Origin: JBEKHT01 sp049516595
GTDB lineage: Bacteria; Chloroflexota; Anaerolineae; Anaerolineales; RBG-16-64-43
Direction: 5' to 3'
Assembly: GCA_049516595.1 (NCBI GenBank)
Contig: JBEKSY010000058.1
Span: forward strand, 1-9,812
DNA length: 9,812 bases
Within the stretch, counting starts at the first letter, position 1. Every line of letters begins with the position of its first letter. The notes beneath the pieces are model-generated. The model saw nothing but the letters and a program-made list of their open reading frames with translations. It was not told the DNA's origin and did not search any database. This document shows positions 1 to 5,547 of this stretch, in pieces. The translations under genes were made by a program, and so were the position numbers.

Positions 1-265
1 TTGGTGCTCATCCGGAATCTTGAAGCGGCGGTCGGATGAGCCGGAGGGGCGCAGGGAGCTCCGGAAGGCGGGAGCCCAAGCCCCCCGAAGAGGCCCTTTC
101 CGACAAGCCAGCCTGAATTCCAATCGCATCAACCCATGATCAAGGACCGTCATGCCAGTCAAATTCCTCTTTGATCCAGATTCTTCCGCAGCCTGCTAGT
201 GCCGACGCAGCTTCGAGAGGCGCGAACGCGCACGCTGGAACCGCACAGCGCATGCACACCACGGC
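1..265. other. left-edge stretch without a convincing gene
   Basis: No gene can be supported here. Plus frame 2 is open from the window edge to a TGA at 134-136, and frame 1 from the edge to a TGA at 37-39. Either could be the last codons of a gene cut by the window edge. The frame-2 translation is Arg/Pro-rich and resembles no family I know. A 7-bp inverted repeat (TCATCCG at 8-14, CGGATGA at 33-39) and a short GGAGCTCC palindrome lie near the edge. The remainder should hold the leader of the operon that follows, but I could not find a convincing -35/-10 pair. Confidence 0.4.
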
Positions 266-904
266 ATGATCTTGAGTCACGAGGAGGGGACCATTAAGAA
301 CGCAATCCTGATCGTGGCCGTCTTGGCGCTGTTGGCAAGTCTAGCGGGCAATGGCATTCTTGCCTTGGGGAATGCCGACAAGGCTAAGGCTCTCGTGGGA
401 TGGCAGGGCCGGACTACCAGCCTCACCAGCCAGTTAGACCAAGTCACTGGAGAGAGGGACCAAGCCAGGGCCGGTCTAGCGAATGCCAGGCAGACCATCG
501 CAACTCTGACTAAAGATAATAGTGATAAGGATGCCAGCATAGCCTCACTGAAATCTCAACGCACGGAGAATCAGACCTTCTCGTCTGGCCTATAGGCACA
601 ATTGAATGGGGTCATGTGTTCGACAAACATCCCTGCCTCTCAAGTGGTTGGCATCTCAACCAACCCAGCCCTAATCGAGCCAGTGACCAAAGCAGTTGAG
701 CAGGCGAGCGGGGATGTGTCTGCGAATACCAACTTTGATGTAATCTGGAATAACAGTAAGAGGGCGATCTTCACGGTCTACCTCACCGAGAACGCGAAAC
801 AGGTCACTGGTAAGGTGCTCGTGGCTTGGGATCACAACGCCACCGTCGTGGACGGCATCTTCAATATGGACGATGCCTGTATGTTCTACATTCCGGGGGG
901 GTGA
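266..904 (+). pseudogene. membrane-anchored coiled-coil protein, interrupted by an in-frame TAG
   Basis: Two open stretches, 266-595 and 602-904, share one reading frame and are separated only by a TAG at 593-595. The first encodes one hydrophobic segment (about residues 11-35 counted from the ATG at 266), then a polar, Gln/Asp/Lys-rich helix with heptad-like Leu spacing, consistent with a coiled coil. The second encodes an unrecognised region of about 95 residues, apparently rich in beta strands and ending in an Asp-Asp-Ala-Cys-Met-Phe sequence. Reading through the TAG gives Ser-Gly-Leu-X-Ala-Gln-Leu, which continues the coiled coil. The stop is one C-to-T change from CAG (Gln), so a recent nonsense mutation is the simplest reading. 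The best Shine-Dalgarno sequence (GAGGAGG, 281-287) points to an ATT at 293 rather than to the ATG at 266. The stop at 902-904 overlaps the ribosome binding site of the next gene, so the two were probably co-transcribed. Function is unknown. Readthrough, or translation as two peptides with a TTG start at 602, is possible. Confidence 0.65.
281..295 (+). promoter_or_regulatory. strong Shine-Dalgarno before an ATT codon
   Basis: GAGGAGGGG at 281-289 is followed by ACC and then ATT (293-295) AAG AAC GCA. The arrangement copies that of the next gene, where GAGGAGGAGCC precedes ATG AAA at 914. Translation from 293 would give a typical short, Lys-bearing N-terminus directly before the hydrophobic segment. 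The ATG at 266 has no recognisable binding site. The site therefore suggests either a rare ATT start or an original ATG lost by a G-to-T change. Confidence 0.5.
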
Positions 905-913
905 GGAGGAGCC

Positions 914-1465
914 ATGAAACGCTCAATTCTCGCTATCGCAAGTCTGCTCCTCGTGTTCGTCTTGGCGACGACGGCGTGTTCGGGGACGGCGATGATCGCA
1001 CCACAGCCCACCTACACGCCCTACCCGACGTACACACCCTACGCGACTGAGGTACCGCCGACTGCGGCCCTCCCAGCGCCCACTGATACGCCCTTTCCTC
1101 TGGCAACTGGACTATCCTGCATGTCCCCTGGGGAAGTGACCCTCCTTGATAAAGGGAAGAAGGTAGAAGTGTGTGGAAAGATAATTGACGTGGGTGAGCG
1201 GAATTGTCCCTCATGCCAGTTTGGCAAGTATTGGTACTTGACGCTTGAGGGCGGTCTCGACATCATTTCCTACGATTGGATCATCCCGCAGAGTGAGATT
1301 GGATATTGCACCAAAGTAACAGACACGGTTGAGACACTCGCAAGAAGGCCGGTATTCACCGTCACGTCAGGAGAGGTATATGCGCGCACCAGATGCACCG
1401 ACAACGCGAACGGTCAGCAGTCCTGCTCCGGCGGAAGCTACCTCCAATTTCATTCGTGCCCATAG
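914..1465 (+). CDS. Cys-rich lipoprotein with Thr/Pro-rich tether
   Basis: This is a predicted exported lipoprotein of 183 residues. Residues 1-21 form a lipoprotein signal peptide (Lys-Arg, then a long hydrophobic core) ending in Ala-Thr-Thr-Ala before Cys22; the lipobox has Thr rather than Leu at -3, so it is slightly atypical. Residues 28-62 form a flexible tether rich in Thr, Pro and Tyr (repeated TYTPYP-like units), a style common in Chloroflexota surface lipoproteins. The domain at about 68-183 holds eight further Cys (69, 87, 98, 101, 132, 161, 171, 182), including a CPSC pair. The even number fits disulfides outside the cytoplasm, though a CxxC metal or redox site cannot be excluded. 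Alternating stretches such as KKVEVCGKIIDV and KYWYLTLEGGLDII suggest a small OB-like beta barrel, which is inference. The start is set by GAGGAGG at 903-909, which overlaps the stop of the preceding gene. The role is unknown. Confidence 0.85.
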   Translation: MKRSILAIASLLLVFVLATTACSGTAMIAPQPTYTPYPTYTPYATEVPPTAALPAPTDTPFPLATGLSCMSPGEVTLLDKGKKVEVCGKIIDVGERNCPSCQFGKYWYLTLEGGLDIISYDWIIPQSEIGYCTKVTDTVETLARRPVFTVTSGEVYARTRCTDNANGQQSCSGGSYLQFHSCP

Positions 1466-1564
1466 TGGAGAGGAGCAGTTCTCATAAGGCACCGATCGGC
1501 CACCGTTCCACAGCCTGCACAAGTCGAGCCGCGAGAGCCCCGGCCAGCTTGCGGGTTCTGCCGA

Positions 1565-1798
1565 CTACTTTCCCCCTTGTAACCTGTGCACCTCTTTTTC
1601 CACCGGCCACTCTCCAAAGGCGAGGACCAGAAGCAGGACCAAGTTGGCAATCGGAACCACCATCAGAAGCCCAAGCGGGCCACCATAGCCGGTCTTGGCA
1701 AGGATCCTCCACCAGATCCAAGCGACAATCACGAGCACGATAAGGCCCACAACGCAGCTCAACAAGCTCAACCCGAACCCGAAGTTCCCAAATCTCAC
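1565..1798 (-). CDS. small two-helix membrane protein
   Basis: This 77-residue protein has two predicted membrane helices, at about residues 9-30 and 42-62, joined by a short loop (RILAKTGYGGPLG). It ends with a polar tail after Phe-Gly-Glu-Trp-Pro. The pattern of Trp, a Lys-x-Gly-Tyr loop, a Gly-Leu-Leu helix with Pro-Ile-x-Asn, and a final Ala-Phe-x-x-Trp-Pro recurs in short uncharacterised bacterial membrane proteins; I know no function for it. A longer open frame reaches 1972, but AGGAGG sits five bases before the GTG at 1798-1796, and the upstream extension is low in complexity and not protein-like, so I chose the GTG. The gene is convergent with the lipoprotein and divergent from the flavin reductase. 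A possible -10 box lies at 1850-1855. Confidence 0.75.
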   Translation of the reverse strand: MRFGNFGFGLSLLSCVVGLIVLVIVAWIWWRILAKTGYGGPLGLLMVVPIANLVLLLVLAFGEWPVEKEVHRLQGGK

Positions 1799-1849
1799 AT
1801 CGCCTCCTCTTGATCCCTTCATGCGACCATTTGGCCCAAGCCCGGTGCG

Positions 1850-1855
1850 CTTATA
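1850..1855 (-). promoter_or_regulatory. possible -10 box for the small membrane protein
   Basis: The minus strand reads TATAAG here, about 52 bases upstream of the GTG at 1798. No good -35 hexamer is found at the usual spacing, so this is only a weak candidate. Confidence 0.3.
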
Positions 1856-1974
1856 CCCGAGCTTCCGGGCCGGCGCCACCGGTTGAGCCGTGGTCTCGCC
1901 TCCTTGTGGGCGCGCTTTGCAGCCTGGGATTAGACTACTATCCAAAGCAAAGTCGAGGATTACGGGAGGCAAAC

Positions 1975-2457
1975 ATGGAGACCGAGACTAAGAAATTGGC
2001 TCTTCGTAGCATGACCTATGGATTGTACGTGCTGAGTTCCGCCTCGGGCGAGGAAATGGCGGCGGGGACAGTCACCTGGGTCTCGCAGGCCTCTTTTTCC
2101 CCTCCCCTGATTATGGTGGCAGTCAAGGTTGACAGCCACCTCCACTCGCTCATCGATCGCAGTCTGGGCCTCGGCCTGAACGTGCTCTCTAGCGATCAAA
2201 AGGAAGTCGCCTCCGCGTTCTTTCGACCCTCCCAGCGAGAGGGCGGAATGATCAATGGCCAGCCATTTGAGCGCGGTTCGCAGACGGGAGCGCCCTTATT
2301 GCTTGCGACCCCATACTGGCTGGAGGCGCATGTCGTCGACAGCGTCCGCGCAGGAGATCACACTGTTTTTGTCGCCGAGGTAATCGAGGCGGGAGTACGG
2401 CAGGAAAAGGCCAAGCCGCTGGTGATGTGGGACACTGGGTGGTTCTACGGCGGCTGA
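1975..2457 (+). CDS. flavin reductase-like FMN-binding protein
   Basis: This 160-residue protein belongs to the flavin reductase-like, FMN-binding split-barrel family. These cytoplasmic proteins bind FMN and either reduce free flavin with NAD(P)H or pass electrons to a partner. Visible signatures are the N-terminal Tyr-Gly-Leu-Tyr-Val-Leu-Ser-Ser (15-22), the core TVTWVSQASFSPPLIMVAVK (32-51), Asn-Val-Leu-Ser (69-72), the late strand GDHTVFVAEV (127-136), and the ending Asp-Thr-Gly-Trp-Phe-Tyr-Gly-Gly. The first and last of these resemble the flavin domain of high-molecular-weight rubredoxin-type proteins, which serve oxygen or nitric oxide detoxification. No rubredoxin domain is attached here, so that role is only a possibility. 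The open frame extends upstream to 1810, but GGGAGG lies five bases before the ATG at 1975 and the upstream part is not protein-like. The physiological electron partner is not visible in the window. Confidence 0.88.
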   Translation: METETKKLALRSMTYGLYVLSSASGEEMAAGTVTWVSQASFSPPLIMVAVKVDSHLHSLIDRSLGLGLNVLSSDQKEVASAFFRPSQREGGMINGQPFERGSQTGAPLLLATPYWLEAHVVDSVRAGDHTVFVAEVIEAGVRQEKAKPLVMWDTGWFYGG

Positions 2458-2497
2458 TCATGGTCAGGCAGGCCAAGGCCAGATCTCGGCCAATGGG

Positions 2498-2503
2498 TAT
2501 AAT
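2498..2503 (+). promoter_or_regulatory. -10 box (TATAAT) ahead of the S51-like gene
   Basis: This is a perfect consensus TATAAT 73 bases before the ATG at 2576, in the 118-bp gap after the flavin reductase. No convincing -35 is present at 16-18 bp. If used, transcription would start near 2510 and the leader would contain the palindrome at 2532-2547. Confidence 0.45.
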
Positions 2504-2531
2504 GAATTCCTTCGAACTTACCCGCGCCTGA

Positions 2532-2547
2532 GGGGATCGCGATCCCC
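2532..2547. promoter_or_regulatory. 16-bp perfect palindrome, candidate operator
   Basis: GGGGATCGCGATCCCC is perfectly self-complementary. It lies about 28 bp downstream of the TATAAT at 2498 and 28 bp upstream of the ATG at 2576. The position fits a repressor operator. In RNA it could also form a 6-bp stem with a CGCG loop. Confidence 0.4.
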
Positions 2548-2575
2548 AGCTCCCCGGCACCAAGGGAATCTCCCC

Positions 2576-3643
2576 ATGAGCCTCAGCCAAGTCGTCCCTG
2601 GACTGATTGCCCTCTTTGGGTCCGGCGAAACCACGGCCAACGGAGGGCGTATTTTTGAAGCCCTGGCGCGCGAACTCGAACCTCCCATCCTCATGGCGTT
2701 CCTGGAGACACCGGCGGGTTTCGAGTTGAATTCCCCGCGGGTAGTGGGCCGCGTGGCTGACTACGTCAGCTCTCGCCTGCAAAACTACCACCCCCAGGTG
2801 AGGATCGTCGCCGCCAGAAAAAAGGGGACAGCCTTCAGCCCGGACGACCTGGAGATCGTTCGGCCCCTGCTGGAAGCCAACCTGATCTTTCTCGGCCCCG
2901 GGAGCCCTACCTACGCTGTTCGTCAGCTCAAGAGCACCCTGGCTTGGCAAGCTGTCCTGGCTCGACACCGGCTCGGCGCCGCTCTCGCTCTTGCCAGTGC
3001 CGCCGCCATTGCTACCGGCGCCCTGGCCTTGCCCGTGTACGAGATCTACAAGGTGGGAGAGGACCCTCATTGGAGTGAGGGATTGGATCTGCTGGGACCG
3101 TACGGCCTGCACCTCATTCTGATCCCCCACTGGAACAATACGGAGGGCGGCGCGGAGCTGGACACGAGCCGGAGTTTCATGGGAACTTCCCGCTTCGAAA
3201 CCCTGCGAACCTCAGTCCCAGCGAAAATGACGATTGTCGGAATCGACGAGAACACGGGGTTGATCATCGATCTGGCTCGTCGATCCTGCCGAGTGGTCGG
3301 CAAGGGGGGAGTGACCATCATGAAAGAAGGCGATGAAACACGATTCTTCCATGCCAGGAGTTTCCCTCTCCTCATTCTCGGTGAAACCACTCTCCCGGAC
3401 TTGAAATCTGATATCCCCCCATTGATCTGGGAAACCATCGAAAGGGCCCAGCCGCCCCAGGTCGGACCATGCCAAGCGCCGTTGGAGGTTCAATCCCTTC
3501 TCCAGCAGCGAGATGAAGCCCGGAAGCAGAAGGAATGGGAGCGGGCCGATGAATTGCGGGCCCGCATCACGGCGCTCGGTTGGGTCGTCAGCGACACCCC
3601 TCAAGGCAGCGGGCTCAAGCCCTTGAACCACAAGGCCGCCTAG
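2576..3643 (+). CDS. S51/cyanophycinase-like protein with CysRS-type C-terminal tail
   Basis: This is a 355-residue cytoplasmic protein with two parts. Residues 8-270 resemble the class I glutamine amidotransferase-like fold of the S51 family (peptidase E, cyanophycinase). Features are IALFGSGETT near the N-terminus, FLGPGSPTYAVRQL (105-118), a nucleophile-elbow-like Ala-Leu-Ala-Ser-Ala-Ala-Ala with Ser141 as the likely nucleophile, and IPHWNNTEGG (183-192) with His185 and Glu190. The first elbow residue is Ala rather than the usual Gly, so peptidase activity is not assured. Residues 304-350 match the small helical end domain of cysteinyl-tRNA synthetase: a Gln-Arg-x-Glu-Ala-Arg-Lys helix, then Trp-x-x-Ala-Asp-x-Leu-Arg, then Leu-Gly-Trp-Val-Val-x-Asp-Thr-Pro-Gln-Gly. 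The substrate is unknown. The ATG at 2576 is preceded by a modest AAGGGA site. The gene may be a single unit behind the TATAAT at 2498, or may follow the flavin reductase. A long antisense open frame over it is a shadow. Confidence 0.85.
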   Translation: MSLSQVVPGLIALFGSGETTANGGRIFEALARELEPPILMAFLETPAGFELNSPRVVGRVADYVSSRLQNYHPQVRIVAARKKGTAFSPDDLEIVRPLLEANLIFLGPGSPTYAVRQLKSTLAWQAVLARHRLGAALALASAAAIATGALALPVYEIYKVGEDPHWSEGLDLLGPYGLHLILIPHWNNTEGGAELDTSRSFMGTSRFETLRTSVPAKMTIVGIDENTGLIIDLARRSCRVVGKGGVTIMKEGDETRFFHARSFPLLILGETTLPDLKSDIPPLIWETIERAQPPQVGPCQAPLEVQSLLQQRDEARKQKEWERADELRARITALGWVVSDTPQGSGLKPLNHKAA

Positions 3644-3714
3644 CGCCCCTGACTTCCCCCTCTCTGCCAGGAATTCAGGCCACAGGAGCGAGGTCCAATT
3701 TCGGCCAGATGCAT

Positions 3715-3744
3715 CGCGGCCCCGGCCTGGAGGCCGGGGCCGCG
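3715..3744. terminator. 14-bp perfect hairpin between convergent genes
   Basis: CGCGGCCCCGGCCT at 3715-3728 and its exact reverse complement at 3731-3744 flank a GG centre. The hairpin lies between the end of the S51-like gene (plus) and the 3' end of tRNA-Val (minus), so it could stop transcription from both sides. No T-run follows on either strand, so it is not a classical intrinsic terminator. Confidence 0.55.
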
Positions 3745-3772
3745 ACGAGTAGCGGTACTGAGCTTCCTTCTG

Positions 3773-3846
3773 TGGGCGCCGGGGGACTTGAACCCTCGAC
3801 CTCATCAATGTGAGTGATGCGCTCTAACCATCTGAGCTAGGCGCCC
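3773..3846 (-). tRNA. tRNA-Val (CAC anticodon)
   Basis: The minus strand folds into a full cloverleaf. The 7-bp acceptor stem is GGGCGCC/GGCGCCC. TA at positions 8-9 is followed by a D arm GCTC/GAGC with a GG-bearing loop. The anticodon stem CATCA/TGATG encloses the loop CTCACAT, giving anticodon CAC, which reads GUG (Val). A 5-base variable loop precedes the T arm GAGGG/CCCCC around TTCAAGT. The T stem has one A-C mismatch at its second pair (50-64). The discriminator is A and no CCA is encoded, so CCA must be added after transcription. Confidence 0.93.
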
Positions 3847-3857
3847 AGAGCGGGCGG

Positions 3858-3863
3858 ATTATA
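3858..3863 (-). promoter_or_regulatory. -10 box (TATAAT) of tRNA-Val
   Basis: The minus strand reads a perfect TATAAT, whose start point would fall about 5 bases before the tRNA 5' end. No clear -35 is seen at the normal distance. It lies in the 70-bp gap after the glycosyltransferase stop, so the tRNA probably has its own promoter. Confidence 0.5.
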
Positions 3864-3897
3864 CCTCTGGAACCGCAACTCCGGCTCAGGGCACTGC

Positions 3898-3922
3898 GAT
3901 TAGCCCTCGGCGACCGCTAATC
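3898..3922 (-). repeat. 7-bp inverted repeat spanning the glycosyltransferase stop codon
   Basis: GATTAGC at 3898-3904 and GCTAATC at 3916-3922 are exact complements with an 11-base loop. The TAG stop of the minus-strand gene (3919-3917) lies inside one arm. It could be a 3'-end stability hairpin or weak terminator; no U-run follows. Confidence 0.35.
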
Positions 3923-5518
3923 CACTCGTGGCTTTTTCCAAAAGGCCATCGACCGGACCAGAATCTGGAGATCCCTTTTGAGCGAGTAGTAGTCTGCGTA
4001 GTTGAGTTCCATGGGAAGCCGATCCTCAAGCGGCGCGTTCTCACCCAAGAGGATTTGGGAGGGACCGGTGATCCCCGGGCGGAAGGCCAGGCGTCGTCGG
4101 TGCCGGTCACTGTAGTGACCGAGGTTTTCCCTTCTCTCAGGGACGGGCCCAATCAGACTCATTTCCCCCCAGAATACGTTCCAGAGCAACAGGAGACGGT
4201 GGACTCCAAGCCGGCGAAGTGTGGACCCCACCCGCCTCTCGCCCGAGGATGCATCCTCTTCGGGATCCGGCAGGTCGTCTGCCGATCCGATGCGTGGAAG
4301 GCGCTGCTGCACCAGTCCCGGCGGAGGCCCCAGCCAGACCATCTCGAAGGGCAGCCCATCCTCGCCCAGTCTCAGGTGAAGGGAGACGACCCTTGAATGG
4401 GTCTCCAGATAGATCGCCAAAGCGGAAATCAGAAGAACGGGCAGGAGCAGAACAAGCCCGAGCCCGGACAAGATCAGATCAAGAAAGCGTTTGAGGAAGC
4501 GATCGACCAGCGGCATGGGAATCCAGTGCTCGCTCTGCGCTTCACGTCCCGCAGCCACCCATCCGAAAACAAGCCCGGCGCCCTCAACGAGCGCGCGCAA
4601 GTACATGAGCAAGGGGGCCATGATCAGGAGAGTCGGATTCTTTTGCAGGATCAGGAGCATCTCCTCCCAGGCCGCCAATCCGAAGACCACGATGCCTCCA
4701 GCGATCAGCACCCAGATCCGCGGGGCCAGGAGGGCTAAGGGAGCGAGGGCCGGAATCAACCACGCCAGAAGAGATTGAAAGACTCGGTGTCCGGACAATT
4801 GCGAGTCCCCCATCAAACGCTTGGGATGCCAGCCGAGCAAGTGGGCTCGCCAGTAGGAATTCCAGAACTTGTCAGAAAGATATTGCCCCAAGGTGAAGAC
4901 GTGCCGCTTGTAGACCAGGGCCGACGGAGCAAACACCAGACGGTAGCCCTTCTGAGCCAGGCGATACGCCAGCTCGCGGCCCTCCATCCCCCCTATCGGA
5001 AAACTCGGGTCGAACCCTCGATTCACGAGGAAGATGCTCTTTTTGAACGCGGCTGCGAATAAATCGATTGCATTGATGCATGGCACCGCCTCCATGCGCC
5101 AGTATTGATATCGTTGTTCCATCTGCACGAAGAGAGGGATCAGATCGGACTGAAGCGAAAGAACAACCCCCTGCGCCGCGACCACGTCGGGATCAATAAA
5201 GGCTCCCGCCATTCTTTCGAGAAAATCGCGGGCGGGGACACAGTCTGCCTCGGTAAATACAAGAAGTTCTCCACGAGCAATCTCTGCTCCGGCATTGCGA
5301 GCCGCGGCAGGGCCTTGGGGCAGAATGCGAACAAGGCGCACGCCATGGGCCGAGGCGACCTCCGACGTGGCATCCGTCGAGCCGTCATCGACTACGATGA
5401 TTTCATACTTGGCACGTGGAATTGTCTGGACCAGCAGCGCCTTGAGGCAGCCGGGCAAAGTCCGCGCCGCATTCCGTGCCGGGATGACTACAGTAATCGC
5501 GGGCCAGTTCAGCGCCAC
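3917..5518 (-). CDS. family 2 glycosyltransferase fused to a phosphoglycosyltransferase-like domain
   Basis: This 533-residue protein is predicted to sit at the inner membrane and to belong to polysaccharide or glycan assembly. Residues 6-235 form a GT-A family 2 glycosyltransferase: ITVVIPARNAARTL, the nucleotide-binding Val-Asp-Asp-Gly-Ser-Thr (43-48), Thr-Glu-Ala-Asp-Cys-Val-Pro (89-95) in the metal-site position, and RLAQKGYRLVFAP (186-198). The usual Gly-Glu-Asp-x-Asp-Leu motif reads Met-Glu-Gly-Arg-Glu-Leu (178-183). Hydrophobic segments follow at about 247-323. Residues 337-533 match the bacterial sugar transferase (monotopic phosphoglycosyltransferase) family: KRFLDLILSGLGLVLLLP, then Gly-Glu-Asp-Gly-Leu-Pro-Phe (385-391), and LLLLWNVFWGEMSLIGPVPERR. 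The expected catalytic Asp-Glu just before that last segment is His440-Arg441, so this domain is probably inactive. The GTG start at 5518 has GAGGAGA about 10 bases upstream. I know of GT-phosphoglycosyltransferase fusions, but not one with this replacement. Confidence 0.88.
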   Translation of the reverse strand: MALNWPAITVVIPARNAARTLPGCLKALLVQTIPRAKYEIIVVDDGSTDATSEVASAHGVRLVRILPQGPAAARNAGAEIARGELLVFTEADCVPARDFLERMAGAFIDPDVVAAQGVVLSLQSDLIPLFVQMEQRYQYWRMEAVPCINAIDLFAAAFKKSIFLVNRGFDPSFPIGGMEGRELAYRLAQKGYRLVFAPSALVYKRHVFTLGQYLSDKFWNSYWRAHLLGWHPKRLMGDSQLSGHRVFQSLLAWLIPALAPLALLAPRIWVLIAGGIVVFGLAAWEEMLLILQKNPTLLIMAPLLMYLRALVEGAGLVFGWVAAGREAQSEHWIPMPLVDRFLKRFLDLILSGLGLVLLLPVLLISALAIYLETHSRVVSLHLRLGEDGLPFEMVWLGPPPGLVQQRLPRIGSADDLPDPEEDASSGERRVGSTLRRLGVHRLLLLWNVFWGEMSLIGPVPERRENLGHYSDRHRRRLAFRPGITGPSQILLGENAPLEDRLPMELNYADYYSLKRDLQILVRSMAFWKKPRVD

Positions 5519-5534
5519 GAACCCCGCTCTCCTC

Positions 5535-5547
5535 GGTCAGCCTGACC
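5535..5547. promoter_or_regulatory. 13-bp palindrome before the glycosyltransferase ribosome binding site
   Basis: GGTCAG-C-CTGACC directly adjoins the GAGGAGA site (5528-5534) of the minus-strand gene starting at 5518. It could be an operator or an RNA hairpin affecting initiation. No factor can be named. Confidence 0.3.

Noticed and set aside
171..199. Promoter for the left operon (TTGATC and TGCTAG)
   Set aside because: Spacing is right, but the -10 hexamer matches the consensus at only two positions.
1916..1941. Promoter for the flavin reductase (TTTGCA and TACTAT)
   Set aside because: The spacer is only 14 bases, too short for a normal sigma-70 type promoter.
2252..3130. 292-residue open frame on the minus strand
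   Set aside because: It lies antisense to the flavin reductase end and the S51-like gene. Its translation has no family resemblance and no ribosome binding site, so it is a shadow of the GC-rich coding strand.
3212..3808. 198-residue open frame on the minus strand
   Set aside because: It overlaps the S51-like gene and runs into the tRNA. The sequence is rich in Arg, Gly and Pro and not protein-like.
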